A stretch of DNA of 64,000 nt. Origin: an uncultured Duncaniella sp. (GTDB lineage: Bacteria; Bacteroidota; Bacteroidia; Bacteroidales; Muribaculaceae). Below are positions 44,101 to 53,113 of the stretch, in pieces. How positions within the stretch are numbered: position 1 is the stretch's first letter; the number at the start of each line of letters is the position of its first letter. The translations under genes and the position numbers were made by a program. The notes beneath the pieces were generated by a model, which saw only the letters and a list, made by a program, of their open reading frames with translations, did not search any database and had not been told where the DNA came from. The DNA lies in the NCBI GenBank assembly GCA_910578515.1, contig CAJTQR010000003.1, forward strand, positions 62,001 to 126,000, given 5' to 3'.

Positions 44101-44442
44101 TCAGGCTTTTCCTCCCATGATGAACGGATTGGGAATCTCACCGCCATTAGGTCCCTGGTTTCCGTTGGGATTCTGGTTGATGGGGCGTTTGTGGCGTATC
44201 TCGCCAAAGGTGTTCTCATAGTCCTTCACGTTCTGCATGAGGGCACCAAGCAGGTTCTTGGCGTTCTCAGGAGTCATCACGATGCGCGACTGCACCTTTG
44301 CACCGGGCATATTGGGAGCCATGGTGATAAAATCAATGAAGAACTCATTAGGACCGTGAGCAATCATAGCAAAGTTTGAGTATATGCCTTTTGCCACTTC
44401 GGGTGAGAGTTCTATCTGTATTTCGTTGGGTTTCTTTTCCAT
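44101..44442 (-). CDS. DUF3467 family protein
   Basis: Small conserved protein of unknown role. The core IQIELSPEVAKGIYSNFAMIAHGPNEFFIDFI, split by the conserved SNFA and HxxxEFxxDF elements, and SRIVMTPENAKNLLGALMQNVKDYE define DUF3467. The C-terminal 25 residues are a low-complexity Asn/Pro/Gly tail (NQNPNGNQGPNGG). It lies between menG and cysS with gaps of 9 and 20 bp and is in the operon. Cytoplasmic by sequence. Confidence 0.85.
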   Translation of the reverse strand: MEKKPNEIQIELSPEVAKGIYSNFAMIAHGPNEFFIDFITMAPNMPGAKVQSRIVMTPENAKNLLGALMQNVKDYENTFGEIRHKRPINQNPNGNQGPNGGEIPNPFIMGGKA

Positions 44443-44451
44443 AAAGTATGT

Positions 44452-45183
44452 TTATTTACGTGCGGCATATATTGTACAAGTACCGAATGTCATGGGAATA
44501 TGCCGCGCTTCCCGGAATCCGGCGTTAGTCATTATAGCTGTCATTCCACTCCCTTGTGGCACCGCTGCAATTGATTCCGGCAGATAGCTGTAAGCTCTCA
44601 CATCTTTCGATACGAGGCGTCCCACTGTAGGAATCAGGTAACGTGTGTAGAGGTTATACAACGGTTTCACGAGTGCTGACCTGGGAGTCGACAACTCAAG
44701 TATCACCGCCATCCCTCCGGGACGTAGCACCCGGTGCATCTCACGGTAGCCGGCAGCGAGGTCCTGGAAGTTACGCACACCGTAGGCACACGTAATGCAG
44801 TCAAACGATTCATCCGGAAAAGGGAGCTGAAGACAGTCTCCGATACCGAGTGTGACCACTTCGTCAAGCCCGGCGGCGCTCACTTTCCGGCGACCTATCT
44901 CAACCATCCCCTCAGAGAGGTCCACTCCAGTCACCGACAGCGGGTCGAGTTTGCGGGCAAGGAGGATAGCGAGGTCTCCGGTACCTGTAGCTATATCAAG
45001 GATATCGTCGTGACGTTCGCCAGCCAGAAGCTTCACTGCCGCACGTCGCCACAACTTGTCTATGCCGAAGGTCATCGCGCGGTTCATGAAGTCGTAGGCA
45101 GGTGCGATAGAATCAAACATCTCGCGCACCTGCTCACTCTTATGACGGGAATCGTCGTAGGGATTGACGTTTTCTACCTGCAT
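44452..45183 (-). CDS. menG: demethylmenaquinone methyltransferase (UbiE/MenG)
   Basis: SAM-dependent C-methyltransferase finishing menaquinone. Motif I is DILDIATGTGDLAILLA, the family region YDFMNRAMTFGIDKLWRR is present near the N-terminus, and ITCAYGVRNFQDLAAGYREMHRVLRPGG is the diagnostic UbiE signature. The 243 residues are normal. Menaquinone as the sole quinone fits an anaerobic Bacteroidales. It starts 9 bp after purC. Confidence 0.95.
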   Translation of the reverse strand: MQVENVNPYDDSRHKSEQVREMFDSIAPAYDFMNRAMTFGIDKLWRRAAVKLLAGERHDDILDIATGTGDLAILLARKLDPLSVTGVDLSEGMVEIGRRKVSAAGLDEVVTLGIGDCLQLPFPDESFDCITCAYGVRNFQDLAAGYREMHRVLRPGGMAVILELSTPRSALVKPLYNLYTRYLIPTVGRLVSKDVRAYSYLPESIAAVPQGSGMTAIMTNAGFREARHIPMTFGTCTIYAARK

Positions 45184-45192
45184 TGCGGGCAG

Positions 45193-46146
45193 TTAGGGAT
45201 TTAGAGTGTTGAGACAGTTGAGCACATTGTTGGCAATGCGGTCCTCAAGATGCTCTTCTGGAGCCTTGACAAATTTATTGCCTGTGATATGCTCGTAGAG
45301 CTCTATGTAGCGTTCTGACACCTCCTCGCAGAACTCATCGGTCATTTCAGGTACGGTCTGACCGGCCTTTCCCATGAAATCATGAGCCATGAGCCATTCG
45401 CGCACAAATTCCTTTGAAAGCTGACGCTGAGGCTCACCATTGGCAAGACGTTCCTCATAGCCATCAGCATAGAAGTAGCGTGATGAGTCCGGAGTATGTA
45501 TTTCGTCAATCAGTATCACCTTTCCGTCGCGCAGACCAAATTCATATTTGGTATCGACGAGTATCAAACCCTTCTCGGCTGCCATTTCTGAACCGCGTTT
45601 GAAGAGTGCACGGGTATATGCCGCCATGGTGTCAAACTGTTCCTCGGTCACAATACCTTGCGCTATTGCTTCCTCGCGTGAGATATTCTCATCGTGACCG
45701 GCGTCAGCCTTGGTAGTAGGGGTGATAATAGGCTCTGGGAAACGCTGGTTTTCCACCATTCCCTCCGGAAGCTTCACTCCGCAAAGTTCACGCATACCAT
45801 TCTTGTATTCACGCCATGCGCTGCCGGCAAGATAGCCGCGGATTATCATTTCCAGGCGCAGACCCTCGCAGCGGTAGCCCACTGTAACCATCGGGTCGGG
45901 CACTGCAAGCTTCCAGTTAGGTACTATATCGGAGGTAGCGTCAAGAAATGAAGCTGCAATCTGATTGAGTGCCTGTCCCTTGTAAGGTATACCTTTGGGA
46001 AGAATCACGTCGAATGCCGAGATACGGTCAGTTGCGACCATTACCAGAAGGTCATCATTGATGGTGTACACGTCACGGACTTTGCCATGATAAACGGCGG
46101 TCTGACCGGGAAAATTAAAATCGGTGTTAACCAATGTTGTTGCCAT
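45193..46146 (-). CDS. purC: phosphoribosylaminoimidazole-succinocarboxamide synthase
   Basis: Purine-synthesis enzyme joining CAIR and aspartate. The start is placed at MATTLVNTDFNFPG; the longer frame runs through the promoter. Motifs include YHGKVRDVYTINDDLLVMVATDRISAFDVILP near the start, EMIIRGYLAGSAWREYKNG, and LVDTKYEFGLRDGKVILIDEIHTPDSSRY. The 317 residues match the longer type of the enzyme. It leads the operon purC-menG-DUF3467-cysS-mscS, with a -7 box 38 bp upstream. Confidence 0.96.
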   Translation of the reverse strand: MATTLVNTDFNFPGQTAVYHGKVRDVYTINDDLLVMVATDRISAFDVILPKGIPYKGQALNQIAASFLDATSDIVPNWKLAVPDPMVTVGYRCEGLRLEMIIRGYLAGSAWREYKNGMRELCGVKLPEGMVENQRFPEPIITPTTKADAGHDENISREEAIAQGIVTEEQFDTMAAYTRALFKRGSEMAAEKGLILVDTKYEFGLRDGKVILIDEIHTPDSSRYFYADGYEERLANGEPQRQLSKEFVREWLMAHDFMGKAGQTVPEMTDEFCEEVSERYIELYEHITGNKFVKAPEEHLEDRIANNVLNCLNTLNP

Positions 46147-46183
46147 AAAGAACTGATTTGGATGGTTTTGATTTTTCTGAATG

Positions 46184-46191
46184 CAAAAATA
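46184..46191 (-). promoter_or_regulatory. -7 TATTTTTG promoter of the purC operon
   Basis: TATTTTTG on the minus strand 38 bp before the purC start, predicting a leader of about 33 nt. Confidence 0.5.
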
Positions 46192-46230
46192 CAAAATTTA
46201 CTTCTGTAATCATACCATTTAAGCAAAAAA

Positions 46231-47232
46231 TCAATTCACAATCCGCTCTCCCACCGCATTGAGAATCCTAAACAACAAGCTGTTGCCACGGGGCATAAGT
46301 TTCAGATTAAATTTCAGTATCATCAGCGACAGCACCCCCCTCACTACTTTGTAATCCAATGCCATATGCAGCGCCGAGTCAAAATATTGCTGTATGCCCC
46401 CTCTCGCTTTCTCGATGGCAGCAATGTCGCCGGTTCTGGAAATACGGTCAAGCCTGTGCATGAACCCTACAACATTACACAACTCCGGACCGGCATCATG
46501 CCGACTCACATTACACATCTTCTCAGACAGCACCTTCACCAGTGAGCCCATACGCTCCTCTATAGGTTTACTTGTGATAGAGTTGGAGCGCTGATTATAT
46601 ATCATGGTAGGACGTCGTAAAAATGCCAATGAGGTTACACACTTGGCGCAACTCCACTTCCATAGGTTATCCTCATGATAGATATCCGGATAGAAATAGA
46701 GATTGTATTTCCTAACTAATTCACTGCGCACCAACTTATTGTGGGCAGTATCCGGAAACAGATTCTCTTTCATGAACAACCGTTTGCATCTCTTTCCACC
46801 CGTTACATAGTTCTTCCTAACTTTTATGCATAAATCATTTCGTCCGGGAATCGGTCGATAGGTTCCTACCACCATATCCACCCCGGGATGACGCTCCACC
46901 TCCCTGGCGAACAGCTCAAGTGCTTTCGGCTCAAGCTCATCATCACTATCAAGAAATAGCATATATTCTCCCGTGGCAGCATCTATCCCACTGTTTCGCG
47001 CTATTGAGAGCCCTTTGTTTGAGATATGAGTTATGATTTTAAACCTCATCTTTCCCTCATATCCATCTATGAGTTGCCTCACATTCTCCATGCTTCTGTC
47101 TGTGGAGCAGTCGTCCACAATCACACACTCTGCCGAATATTCCTGCTCCATTACAGAATGGATACATCTCTCCACATAATCCTCCACTTCATAAACGGGA
47201 ATTATTATTGATATCGACAGATTCTTCCGCAT
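46231..47232 (-). CDS. family 2 glycosyltransferase
   Basis: GT-A fold sugar transferase, likely for a surface polysaccharide or lipid-linked glycan. The N-terminus SISIIIPVYEVEDYVERCIHSV and VIVDDCSTDRSMENV bind the nucleotide, ARNSGIDAATGEYMLFLDSDDELEP carries the DXD-like motif, and YHEDNLWKWSCAKCV is the usual acceptor-side ED motif. The 333 residues have no membrane helix. It stands alone; other surface-glycan genes are not seen nearby. Donor and acceptor are unknown. Confidence 0.88.
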   Translation of the reverse strand: MRKNLSISIIIPVYEVEDYVERCIHSVMEQEYSAECVIVDDCSTDRSMENVRQLIDGYEGKMRFKIITHISNKGLSIARNSGIDAATGEYMLFLDSDDELEPKALELFAREVERHPGVDMVVGTYRPIPGRNDLCIKVRKNYVTGGKRCKRLFMKENLFPDTAHNKLVRSELVRKYNLYFYPDIYHEDNLWKWSCAKCVTSLAFLRRPTMIYNQRSNSITSKPIEERMGSLVKVLSEKMCNVSRHDAGPELCNVVGFMHRLDRISRTGDIAAIEKARGGIQQYFDSALHMALDYKVVRGVLSLMILKFNLKLMPRGNSLLFRILNAVGERIVN

Positions 47233-47257
47233 GGCTATCTGAATAAGACTGGATGTT

Positions 47258-47298
47258 ATGAAAAAAGCGGATGGAAGAGGAGTTCCTCTTCCATCCGC
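47258..47298 (-). terminator. terminator of the TPR membrane protein gene
   Basis: GCGGATGGAAGAGG pairs perfectly with CCTCTTCCATCCGC around an AGTT loop and runs on the minus strand into TTTTTT. Confidence 0.92.
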
Positions 47299-47334
47299 CG
47301 AAAGAAATTGTTTTTTTATTTACGTTCTGTAAAT

Positions 47335-48018
47335 TTATTTTGCTGCGGCAGCTTTTGCGCGGTCGAGATACTTCTGAATATCAACGTTGATTTCAGCACC
47401 GTAGGTGGGATATTCCTTTACAATCTGCTCATAGATTGAAGCCTCAGCTGAATAATCCTTCATTTCACGATATACGGTGGCTTCCTTCATGAGGAATGCG
47501 GGTGTATAATGAGGATTATTGTCTGAAATCTTCACTGCATCCTTAAAGCAACTGATTGCTTCAGAGTACTTCTGGAGGTTCACGTAGCAGTCTCCTTCAA
47601 GAGATTTGGCTGACGCACCGATAATGCTTTCTGATGATGAGAAGTTCTTGAGATGACCCAAAGCCTCTTCATATTTCTTATCCTTATAAAGAAGGATAGC
47701 GGCGTTGAGATTAGCGAGATTGCCTGCATCATAACCATGCTCGTCGGCTACCTGCTGATATTTTGCCAATGCTATGGAGTCGTTGCCCATGAGGAGCTCG
47801 ATATCAGCCTGACCTAATGCCTTGTTGGCTGCGTTCTGTCCAGGCTGGCGGATGGCATAGACATAGATAAGTATCGCGGCTACCACAACGGCTACACCGA
47901 TGCCTAACCAGATGAGGGGTTTAGGATTGTTCTGAACTTTTTCACCAATCCCTGTAAGGGTGTCGTTTACCTCATCTATTGAGGTGCGGGTTTCGTCTTG
48001 GGGCTTGTTATTTGCCAT
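47335..48018 (-). CDS. membrane-anchored TPR protein
   Basis: The start is set at MANNKPQDETRTSIDE; the longer frame adds 13 residues that do not fit. A cytoplasmic N-terminus of about 35 residues precedes one membrane helix (PLIWLGIGVAVVVAAILIYVYA), then TPR helices that would face the periplasm: AALAKYQQVADEHGYDAGNLANL-type repeats, YEEALGHLKNF, YSEAISCFKDA, YSAEASIYEQIVKEYP. The layout resembles YfgM, a periplasmic TPR chaperone helper. It has 227 residues and its own strong terminator. Confidence 0.8.
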   Translation of the reverse strand: MANNKPQDETRTSIDEVNDTLTGIGEKVQNNPKPLIWLGIGVAVVVAAILIYVYAIRQPGQNAANKALGQADIELLMGNDSIALAKYQQVADEHGYDAGNLANLNAAILLYKDKKYEEALGHLKNFSSSESIIGASAKSLEGDCYVNLQKYSEAISCFKDAVKISDNNPHYTPAFLMKEATVYREMKDYSAEASIYEQIVKEYPTYGAEINVDIQKYLDRAKAAAAK

Positions 48019-48126
48019 TGTTATGTGAGTCTGTTTTTTATTTAGGAGGCTCCGCAAAGCGTAAGCCAGGTTTCATTATCTTCTGCAAAATTAATACATA
48101 TTCCACAATCTATGAAATTTTTACAT

Positions 48127-49794
48127 CTATTTTTTCGCTGTCGCGTAGACTCCGACCATGGTTCCGGTGAAATTACCGGCAGTGGAAGTACTGATATTGG
48201 AGGCGGGAATGGGAATACCGATTAACCTGTATGGTCCGTCCCCCTCGGCTGCACTGAATATATAGTGACCTTTACCATCTGCCTCAACTTTTAGTTTCAC
48301 CGGGGTCAGTGTCGATTTAAGACGTAGAGATGCCATGTGAGTGAGCACACCCTTGCTTATTGCGGTTAGTTTTACACAGTCGTGACCTTCCGGGTCAAGT
48401 GATTTACCTAACACCATGTTGCATCCGTCATCCTGATATAGGAGTATGCCGGCTATATCCTCCCCGTAAACCGGAGTAAACTCATCCAATGTAGCGGTGA
48501 CGGTAAATGCATTTTCTGTAGCCCACCGACCTATTGCAGATGCCGACTTATGGTCTGTTACTTTAACATCGGATGCTTTCAGTCTCAACCGACCTGATGA
48601 ATCCACTTTAAAACTGTCGCTCTGCGGGTTACGAATAAAGAATGCATCCTTGGCAAGCCCCTGGGCATTCCAGAGTTCGCTGTGGCTTTCAGGCTGGGCG
48701 TGAGGCACAAGTACCTCATGGGGAGCAGTTATGACCGGCTGACCGTCCACCCATTCAACCGGATGGATAAACGTCTCACGTCCCATTATATCATGCCCTT
48801 CCGTTCCGTAAGGCCGCACGGCCAGAAATACCGCCCACCAATTACCATTCACATCCTCAACCAAATCCGCATGTCCGGCGCATGTCACAGCATTTTGACG
48901 CAACGGATTCAGGTCCTTCTGCGTAAGTATCGGATTGATTCTGCATGGTTTGAAAGGTCCCTTCGGACTGTTGCTTTCAAATATAACCTCACGGTGGTCA
49001 GGACCTGTGCCTCCTTCGGCACACATGAGGAAATATTTCTCACCTATGTGGTAGAGATGCGGACCTTCAATCCATACCGGCTTCTCCGAGATGTCAACAC
49101 CGCCATTCACTATTATGACCGGTTCACCAGTCACTTTTCCGCTTTTCCAGTCAAAATCATGGATATGTATGGCTCGATGTCCATCATAAAGCGGAGGACC
49201 ATCGGGAGAGTCATTGTTAACTATATATGCCTTTCCGTCACTGTCGAACAGGAAACTCGGGTCAATCCCCCCTACTTCCGGAAGCCACACCGGGTCGCTC
49301 CAATCACCCTTCATCGGGTCAGCGGTAGTGACATAGAAATTGCCTCCGTTATCCACCAAGGTAGTAACCATATAGTAAAGACCATTGTGAGGATTATAGG
49401 AAATATCAGGGGCATAGATTCCACCTGAAATCCTCAACCCATCGGGAAGGTCGAGCTGTCCGGGGCGGTTAAGCACATAACCCAGACGTTCCCAACTCTG
49501 CATATCAGTGCTATGCCATATCGGCACACCGGGATAGAATGCGAATGAGGAGTTGACCATGAAATAATCATCACCCACTCTCACTATCGACGGGTCCGGG
49601 TAGCATCCCGGCAACAATGGAGTACCATATTCATCTCTTCCTCTCTCGGTCGGAGAAGTCACTGAATAATTGAATTCGGAAAAGAGCGCCACATTACCGT
49701 CAGCAACTTCGGCTGCGTACATTGAGTCCCATCCCGAAAAGAACAGGGTGGAAATGGCTAAGAATGGGGAAAGAAATATCTGACTTCTCTTCAT
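48127..49794 (-). CDS. GH43 glycosidase with C-terminal beta-sandwich (xylosidase/arabinofuranosidase type)
   Basis: Secreted exo-glycosidase. A signal peptide (ending near MYAAEVADG) precedes the propeller. The catalytic base Asp lies in PGCYPDPSIVRVGDDYFMVNSS, the pKa modulator in VGGIDPSFLF, and the acid Glu in VWIEGPHLYHIGEKYFL. This is the classical xylosidase/arabinofuranosidase form, unlike the two GH43s in the PUL. Residues about 370-555 form a second beta-sandwich typical of such enzymes. The gene is solitary, divergent from a sugar-efflux-type MFS gene, with opposed -7 boxes only 44 bp apart. No SusCD or regulator is adjacent, so it may serve the distant PUL or xylan-type side chains. 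Confidence 0.9.
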   Translation of the reverse strand: MKRSQIFLSPFLAISTLFFSGWDSMYAAEVADGNVALFSEFNYSVTSPTERGRDEYGTPLLPGCYPDPSIVRVGDDYFMVNSSFAFYPGVPIWHSTDMQSWERLGYVLNRPGQLDLPDGLRISGGIYAPDISYNPHNGLYYMVTTLVDNGGNFYVTTADPMKGDWSDPVWLPEVGGIDPSFLFDSDGKAYIVNNDSPDGPPLYDGHRAIHIHDFDWKSGKVTGEPVIIVNGGVDISEKPVWIEGPHLYHIGEKYFLMCAEGGTGPDHREVIFESNSPKGPFKPCRINPILTQKDLNPLRQNAVTCAGHADLVEDVNGNWWAVFLAVRPYGTEGHDIMGRETFIHPVEWVDGQPVITAPHEVLVPHAQPESHSELWNAQGLAKDAFFIRNPQSDSFKVDSSGRLRLKASDVKVTDHKSASAIGRWATENAFTVTATLDEFTPVYGEDIAGILLYQDDGCNMVLGKSLDPEGHDCVKLTAISKGVLTHMASLRLKSTLTPVKLKVEADGKGHYIFSAAEGDGPYRLIGIPIPASNISTSTAGNFTGTMVGVYATAKK

Positions 49795-49840
49795 GGTTGT
49801 GAATTTAACGTGCGGATTGGTTTATAATATCCAATCGCCA

Positions 49841-49848
49841 CAAAGTTA
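49841..49848 (-). promoter_or_regulatory. -7 TAACTTTG promoter of the solitary GH43
   Basis: TAACTTTG on the minus strand, 47 bp before the start codon, back to back with the MFS promoter. Confidence 0.5.
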
Positions 49849-49892
49849 ATGTTTTTTACCCATACCCCACCCATCATATACTTTAAAAATAG

Positions 49893-49900
49893 TAACTTTG
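49893..49900 (+). promoter_or_regulatory. -7 TAACTTTG promoter of the MFS gene
   Basis: TAACTTTG followed by CACCCTG, 24 bp before the ATG at 49924; no TTTG at -33. Confidence 0.55.
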
Positions 49901-49923
49901 CACCCTGTTTTTATTTTTGTTTT

Positions 49924-51099
49924 ATGGTTCGCACTGATAAGTTTCACAAATGGCTGCCGCTTGTAATCCTTACCGTGGCAGGTTTCACATTCAACACATC
50001 CGAACTCATACCCATCGGGCTCCTGAGCGATATCGCCGCCGACTTTGGTGTCACCGAGGCTCACGCAGGTCTCCTTATCACCATCTATGCCTGGGTTGTC
50101 GCACTCCTCTCGCTCCCTCTCACCCTATATTTCTCACGAGTGAATTTCCGAACTCTCATGCTCTGGATTGTGGGAATATTCCTCGTCAGTCATATAGGCT
50201 CCATCTTATCCCAAGGCTTCTGGACCCTCATGGCATCACGTATTGGAGTGGCATGCGCCCATTCCATATTCTGGTCTATCGCGCCCCCTATGGCTGTAGC
50301 TGTGACACCAGGGAAAGACCGCTCCACAGCCCTCAGCGCCATGGTGGCAGGTGGAGGCATAGCACTTGTGGCAGGACTCCCTCTGGGTCGAGTGCTCGGA
50401 CTTATAGCCGGGTGGAGAGTGACATTCGCCGCTTTAGGTATACTTGCTGCCCTCATATTCATAGGGCTTTACCGTACACTCCCCTCATTGCCACAGAGTG
50501 ATGCATCTGAATCACGCAAAGATATACTGAAAGATGTCCTCCGCTCACGCCCGCTTCTGATAATTTATCTAATCACAGCCGTAATTGTCACCGGACACTA
50601 CACCGGCTACAGCTATATTGAGCCATTCATGTACCGCATAGCCCGTATGCCAGAACAAGCCATAACACTCACACTTTGCCTCTTCGGCATCGCCGGTCTG
50701 TTTGGCAGCTACATTATGTCACGCTACTTCCGCAAATATCCACGTCGCATCATAATGTGTGCATGTTTTGGACTACCTATAATCATGATTCTGCTTCTCC
50801 CCGCCTCATGGGTTCATCCGGGTCTACTTGCCATCCTCTGCATCCTATGGGGTCTCGCCATCACTATTTATAACATCGCATTCCAGAATGAAATCATTGT
50901 ATTCGCCCCCGAAAATTCCGCTGTAGCCATGAGTATATACTCCGGCATCTTCAATCTCGGAATCGGGAGCGGAGCATTTGTAGGAGGCATAGTCTGTGAG
51001 CATGGAGCCATGGAAAATATTGGCTACATCGGAGGCTCTATAGCTCTATGCGCTGCCATTTATGCACTATTCCGTCTCATACCCCGTATAAAAATCTAA
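49924..51099 (+). CDS. MFS transporter, sugar efflux (SotB/AraJ-like)
   Basis: Twelve-helix inner-membrane exporter of the DHA1 group. The start is set at MVRTDKFHKWLPLVILT because the upstream frame spans the promoter. The first helix GFTFNTSELIPIGLLSDIA and the antiporter-like AHAGLLITIYAWVVALLSLPLT strongly resemble SotB sugar-efflux proteins, as does SRIGVACAHSIFWSI. It has 391 residues. Its pairing with a divergent GH43 suggests a role in balancing intracellular pentoses, which is inference; drug export is the other option. Confidence 0.85.
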   Translation: MVRTDKFHKWLPLVILTVAGFTFNTSELIPIGLLSDIAADFGVTEAHAGLLITIYAWVVALLSLPLTLYFSRVNFRTLMLWIVGIFLVSHIGSILSQGFWTLMASRIGVACAHSIFWSIAPPMAVAVTPGKDRSTALSAMVAGGGIALVAGLPLGRVLGLIAGWRVTFAALGILAALIFIGLYRTLPSLPQSDASESRKDILKDVLRSRPLLIIYLITAVIVTGHYTGYSYIEPFMYRIARMPEQAITLTLCLFGIAGLFGSYIMSRYFRKYPRRIIMCACFGLPIIMILLLPASWVHPGLLAILCILWGLAITIYNIAFQNEIIVFAPENSAVAMSIYSGIFNLGIGSGAFVGGIVCEHGAMENIGYIGGSIALCAAIYALFRLIPRIKI

Positions 51100-51113
51100 A
51101 ATATCCGCGATGC

Positions 51114-51156
51114 AAAAAAATCACCCTCAGTCAACATAATTGACCGAGGGTGATTT
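51114..51156 (-). terminator. bidirectional terminator between MFS gene and tRNA-Pro
   Basis: A 16-bp stem with one mismatch (AATCACCCTC-A-GTCAA with TTGAC-C-GAGGGTGATT) and a 5-base loop. On the minus strand it runs into TTTTTTT, a textbook terminator for tRNA-Pro; rightward it also follows the MFS gene by 15 bp. Confidence 0.9.
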
Positions 51157-51160
51157 ACTG

Positions 51161-51235
51161 TCGGGGTGAAAGGATTCGAACCTTCGACCCCCTGCTCCCA
51201 AAGCAGGTGCGCTAACCGGACTGCGCTACGCCCCG
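51161..51235 (-). tRNA. tRNA-Pro (anticodon TGG)
   Basis: Cloverleaf on the minus strand: anticodon stem CCTGC/GCAGG with loop TTTGGGA giving anticodon TGG, T arm GAAGG/CCTTT with TTCGAAT, acceptor CGGGGCG with CACCCCG. The sixth acceptor pair is a C-A mismatch. The CCA end is not encoded. Confidence 0.95.
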
Positions 51236-51328
51236 ATGGAACATTTATTTCATTTCCGACTGCAAAGGTAGAGAGTTTTTTTCACTCCTGCAAATTTTCA
51301 CCTATGCAAAACCATTAAATAATTTTCC

Positions 51329-52288
51329 TTAATAGATTTTCTCAGCTATCTTGCGTACCGATTCCGACGCCATAAAAGTATAGAAATGCAAGCTCGGAAC
51401 TCCGTGAGCAATCAAATCCCGACACTGCTCGATGCTCCATTCCACACCTACGGCCTTAGCCTCCTCATCAGTGGTACATTTGCGTAACTCTGATGCAAAA
51501 GCCTCGGGTATATCAGCACGGAACACCCTCGGCAGTACTGACAACTGATTGCGGAACACTACCGGTTTTATCCCAGGTATAATCGGCACCGTGATTCCCT
51601 CAGCCCGGCAACGCTCCACAAACGAATAGTACTTCTCATTGTCAAAAAACATCTGTGTCACAAGATAATCCGCACCGGCTTCAACCTTCTGCTTGGCATA
51701 ACGGATATCTGACTCCATATTGGGCGCCTCCTCATGTTTCTCTGGATAGCAAGCCATGCCATAGCTGAAAGGGGTGGCATTGGCTTCAAATCGCTCTCCG
51801 TCGGCATAGATTCCACGATTGAAATCATTCACTTGAAGCTGGAGGTCGGTGGCATGCATGTTCACCACCTTGGGGTCTGTTGAAATCTCGGGACCTTTTA
51901 TGTCGCCACGAAGCAAGAGCAAGTCATGCACACCGAGGAAATTAAGGTCAATCAGAGCGTACTCGGTCTCATCTCTGGTAAACCCCTTACAGATGATATG
52001 AGGTACAGCTATGATACCATACTTATTCTGTATAGCTGACGCGATAGCCACCGAACCGGGACGTTTACGCATCTTCTGACGCTGAAAACTCCCGTCGGGC
52101 ATCTCCTTATAAATCATCTCACTGCGATGTGAGGTGATGTTGATGTACTTCGGGTCAAATTCTCTCAGCTTATCAATGATATTGAATACTTTCTCTATGT
52201 TGTTTCCCTTTAACGGGGGCAAAATCTCAAACGAAAATGCGGTGCGCCCGTCATTGCGGGTCAAATGGTCAATAACTCTCATTTTCAA
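51329..52288 (-). CDS. metF: methylenetetrahydrofolate reductase
   Basis: FAD enzyme reducing 5,10-methylene-THF to 5-methyl-THF for methionine synthesis. AFSFEILPPLKG carries the active-site Glu, DLLLLRGDIKGP the folate-site Asp, and GADYLVTQMFFDNEKYYSFV and VPIIPGIKPV the barrel strands of the family. The end HFYTFMASESVRKI is also typical. The 319 residues are normal. It is monocistronic with a -7 box 68 bp upstream; the leader can form a short hairpin (TCAGGG/CCCTGA). Confidence 0.96.
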   Translation of the reverse strand: MKMRVIDHLTRNDGRTAFSFEILPPLKGNNIEKVFNIIDKLREFDPKYINITSHRSEMIYKEMPDGSFQRQKMRKRPGSVAIASAIQNKYGIIAVPHIICKGFTRDETEYALIDLNFLGVHDLLLLRGDIKGPEISTDPKVVNMHATDLQLQVNDFNRGIYADGERFEANATPFSYGMACYPEKHEEAPNMESDIRYAKQKVEAGADYLVTQMFFDNEKYYSFVERCRAEGITVPIIPGIKPVVFRNQLSVLPRVFRADIPEAFASELRKCTTDEEAKAVGVEWSIEQCRDLIAHGVPSLHFYTFMASESVRKIAEKIY

Positions 52289-52355
52289 TGCTATTACCTC
52301 TCAGGGCGTCACATATATACCCTGATTAATACCTGTAAAATATAAAAAATCACCG

Positions 52356-52363
52356 CAAAATTA
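52356..52363 (-). promoter_or_regulatory. -7 TAATTTTG promoter of metF
   Basis: TAATTTTG on the minus strand, 68 bp before the start. The leader contains a 6-bp hairpin at 52301-52325 with a 13-base loop. Confidence 0.5.
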
Positions 52364-52492
52364 CTAAAAACTATCGTAATTCACCCACAAAAACACACAA
52401 ATCGTAACCAAAGATTGAAATTAGCCAATATTATGGAATCTGTAGACCACCATCTGACCATAAACTGTCAACAGTCAGTCAGCAGGGAGCAA

Positions 52493-53113
52493 TCAGTCAT
52501 TAGTTGTTGCGAGTGCCTGAAGATAGAGCGGTGCTTCCGGCCCGATATTGAAGATGAGGTCAAGGATGGAAAGATGCGGGATGAATCCTAATTTATCTCC
52601 TCTTACCTGATAATATGGCAGCGGAGCATAACTTTCAGGACTCTTGCGTTCGGTAACTTCACCTGCAGCCTGGGTTATTCCCAATATATCGCGGATTTGC
52701 TCATCCCAAGCAAGAGCAAGTGACGAAAGAAGAGGATACCTTTCCTCCACTCCCACAGTGAGCATCGGGAGAAACCGGTCAATGTAAAATTCAAAGAATG
52801 GTGTGCGTCCGTAAGCACTCTCAAGAGCCACCCTGTGCACATCCCACCAGGCTCCGTGAGTTGAAATCATGATGTCACTCCACCGGCACGAGGAGGAAGC
52901 TGGCTTGGCTATGGGAACGGTCAATGTCAACTCACCTCGTGTATCGGCAATGGCGAAACGGTGGGTATCCTTATCCCTTTTGTCAAACTTCATCTCCCAA
53001 GCCTGACGGTAGCTTCCGTAATTCCACGCAGAGGCATAATAGTCCACGGAGGCACATAGTCTCGGTGGCAGTTCTATGACCTGCCCAGGATATCTCACAG
53101 GTCGCATGGTCAC
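52493..53113 (-). CDS. WbqC-family protein
   Basis: WbqC-like protein, a family often found in surface-glycan loci, where it is linked to sugar modification; the biochemical role is uncertain. Family features are LPPRLCASVDYYASAWNYGSYRQ near the N-terminus, cut here, then LTVPIAKP and HGAWWDVHRVALESAYGRTPFFEFYIDRF. The 206 residues fit. Its ATG overlaps the lepB stop by 4 bp, and the arrangement lepB-wbqC is one I have seen in other Bacteroidales. Two in-frame Met codons lie two residues apart. Confidence 0.8.
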   Translation of the reverse strand: MTMRPVRYPGQVIELPPRLCASVDYYASAWNYGSYRQAWEMKFDKRDKDTHRFAIADTRGELTLTVPIAKPASSSCRWSDIMISTHGAWWDVHRVALESAYGRTPFFEFYIDRFLPMLTVGVEERYPLLSSLALAWDEQIRDILGITQAAGEVTERKSPESYAPLPYYQVRGDKLGFIPHLSILDLIFNIGPEAPLYLQALATTND

